64,000 nucleotides of DNA, taken from Paraburkholderia haematera (GTDB lineage: Bacteria; Pseudomonadota; Gammaproteobacteria; Burkholderiales; Burkholderiaceae). Positions 63,219 to 64,000 of this stretch are shown piece after piece; the first letter of the stretch is position 1, and each line of letters begins with the position of its first letter. The stretch is taken from contig NZ_CAJNBK010000004.1 of NCBI RefSeq assembly GCF_905220975.1, forward strand, positions 124,001-188,000, written 5' to 3'. The position numbers and the translations under genes are program-made. A model generated the notes under the pieces. That model did not search any database, was not told the DNA's origin, and was given only the letters and a program-made list of their open reading frames with translations.

Positions 63219-64000
63219 CTAGCACGCAGTGGCATGAATTTTGACCTTCAGCGCGGCCCGGACATCGGCTTGTGCGAGAACGTCGTCGAGGGTTTTTTCG
63301 AGGCGCTCGAACATCAGATCGAACTCGGCCTCGGTGTACGACAGCGCCGGCGCAAAGCCGAGAATATTGTCGCCGAACGCACGGAAAATCAGGCGGTTCT
63401 CGTACGCGGCGGCGGCGATCCGTTCGGACAGTTTCAGCGCGGGATCGAAACCGGCCTTGCTGTCTTTGTCCGATACGAGTTCGAGCGCGCCGAGCAGGCC
63501 GCGATGGCGCGAGTCGCCTACCAGCGGATGCGCGAGCAGCGCGTCGAGGCCGCGGGCGAAACGTGGGCCACGCGCCACGCCGTTCGCGAGCAGGCCGCCT
63601 TCCTGATACAGGCGCAGCACTTCGAGACCGATTGCCGCGCTAACCGGATGGGCCGAGTACGTATGGCCGTGGCCGACGATCGCTTCGGCGTCGCCATCGG
63701 CAATGCCCTGATAGATTTCGTCAGACATCAGCACGGCGCCCATCGGCGCATAGCCCGCGGTCAAACCCTTCGCCACCGTCATCAGATCCGGTTCGACGTT
63801 TTCGCCCTGGCAGGCGAATAACGGACCCGTGCGGCCGAAACCGGTGATGACTTCATCGGCGACGAACAGAATGCCGAGCTTGCGGCAACTTTCACGCATC
63901 GCTTTCAACCAGCCTACCGGCGGCACGATCACGCCGCCCGAGCCCTGAATCGGTTCGCAGAAGAAGGCCGCCACGTTGTCCGCGCCGAGTTCGGCCACCT
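63219..64000 (-). CDS. Class III aminotransferase (C-terminal part, cut by window edge)
   Basis: The last 259 or so residues of a PLP-dependent class III (omega) aminotransferase; the N-terminus lies beyond 64000. The PLP Asp is in LFVADEVITGFGRTG, and the Schiff-base Lys in DLMTVAKGLTAGYAPMGAVL. HGHTYSAHPVSAAIGLEVL follows. These enzymes move amino groups from polyamines, beta-alanine or omega-amino acids to pyruvate or 2-oxoglutarate; the substrate cannot be named from this part. The Lrp/AsnC gene lies just downstream. Confidence 0.88.
   Translation of the reverse strand, partial: VAELGADNVAAFFCEPIQGSGGVIVPPVGWLKAMRESCRKLGILFVADEVITGFGRTGPLFACQGENVEPDLMTVAKGLTAGYAPMGAVLMSDEIYQGIADGDAEAIVGHGHTYSAHPVSAAIGLEVLRLYQEGGLLANGVARGPRFARGLDALLAHPLVGDSRHRGLLGALELVSDKDSKAGFDPALKLSERIAAAAYENRLIFRAFGDNILGFAPALSYTEAEFDLMFERLEKTLDDVLAQADVRAALKVKIHATAC

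Overview
The window looks like the chromosome of a plant- or soil-associated beta-proteobacterium of the Burkholderia/Paraburkholderia/Ralstonia group. The evidence is the high GC content, the dense genes with ATGA-type overlaps, the gene families present, and a type III secretion (T3S) cluster with the Hrp2 gene order known from Ralstonia and Xanthomonas. No rRNA, tRNA, CRISPR array or intact insertion sequence was recognised.

Region 1 (1-20.5 kb) is an Hrp2-type T3S cluster. Two divergent operons start from a shared intergenic region: leftward hrcU-hrcV-hpaP-hrcQ-hrcR-hrcS-hpaA-hrcD and rightward hrpB1-hrpB2-hrcJ-hrpB4-hrpB5-hrcN-hrpB7-hrcT. They are followed by the AraC-type activator hrpB, the secretin gene hrcC and a convergent hrpG-like regulator. 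The shared region carries two back-to-back hrpII/PIP boxes (TTCG-N16-TTCG) of identical geometry. hrpB and hrpG are presumably the regulators that act on them.

Region 2 (21-29 kb) holds an unusual three-gene operon: a Rieske oxygenase, a MenD-like ThDP enzyme and a polysaccharide pyruvyl-transferase family protein. Convergent to it is a gene for a 1085-residue protein that has its own hrpII box and is a strong candidate T3S effector, possibly AWR/RipA-like. The small-molecule operon therefore lies between the T3S regulator and the candidate effector.

Region 3 (29-38 kb) is mixed: a luciferase-like monooxygenase, a DUF3455 lipoprotein, a nine-copy 8-bp repeat, an operon of a TylF-type methyltransferase, a cupin-like protein and a small secreted protein, then AlaX, an AraC regulator and succinate-semialdehyde dehydrogenase.

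Region 4 (37.6-46.5 kb) is a galactan/galacto-oligosaccharide utilisation locus: LacI repressor, ABC importer (ATPase, binding protein, two permeases), GH42 beta-galactosidase and exported GH53 endo-galactanase. LacI-type operators are visible before the ATPase gene (two) and before the galactanase gene (one).

Region 5 (46.5-56.6 kb) contains small secreted proteins, an aromatic-acid MFS transporter, a porin remnant, a cupin/aspartoacylase-like/D-malate (tartrate) dehydrogenase group with its divergent LysR regulator, a chimeric gene that joins the front of a sensor kinase to the tail of a response regulator, and a response regulator with a degenerate receiver. Region 6 (57-64 kb) carries a BamA homologue and an LptD homologue, both outside their usual gene neighbourhoods, then an Lrp/AsnC regulator and a class III aminotransferase cut by the window edge.
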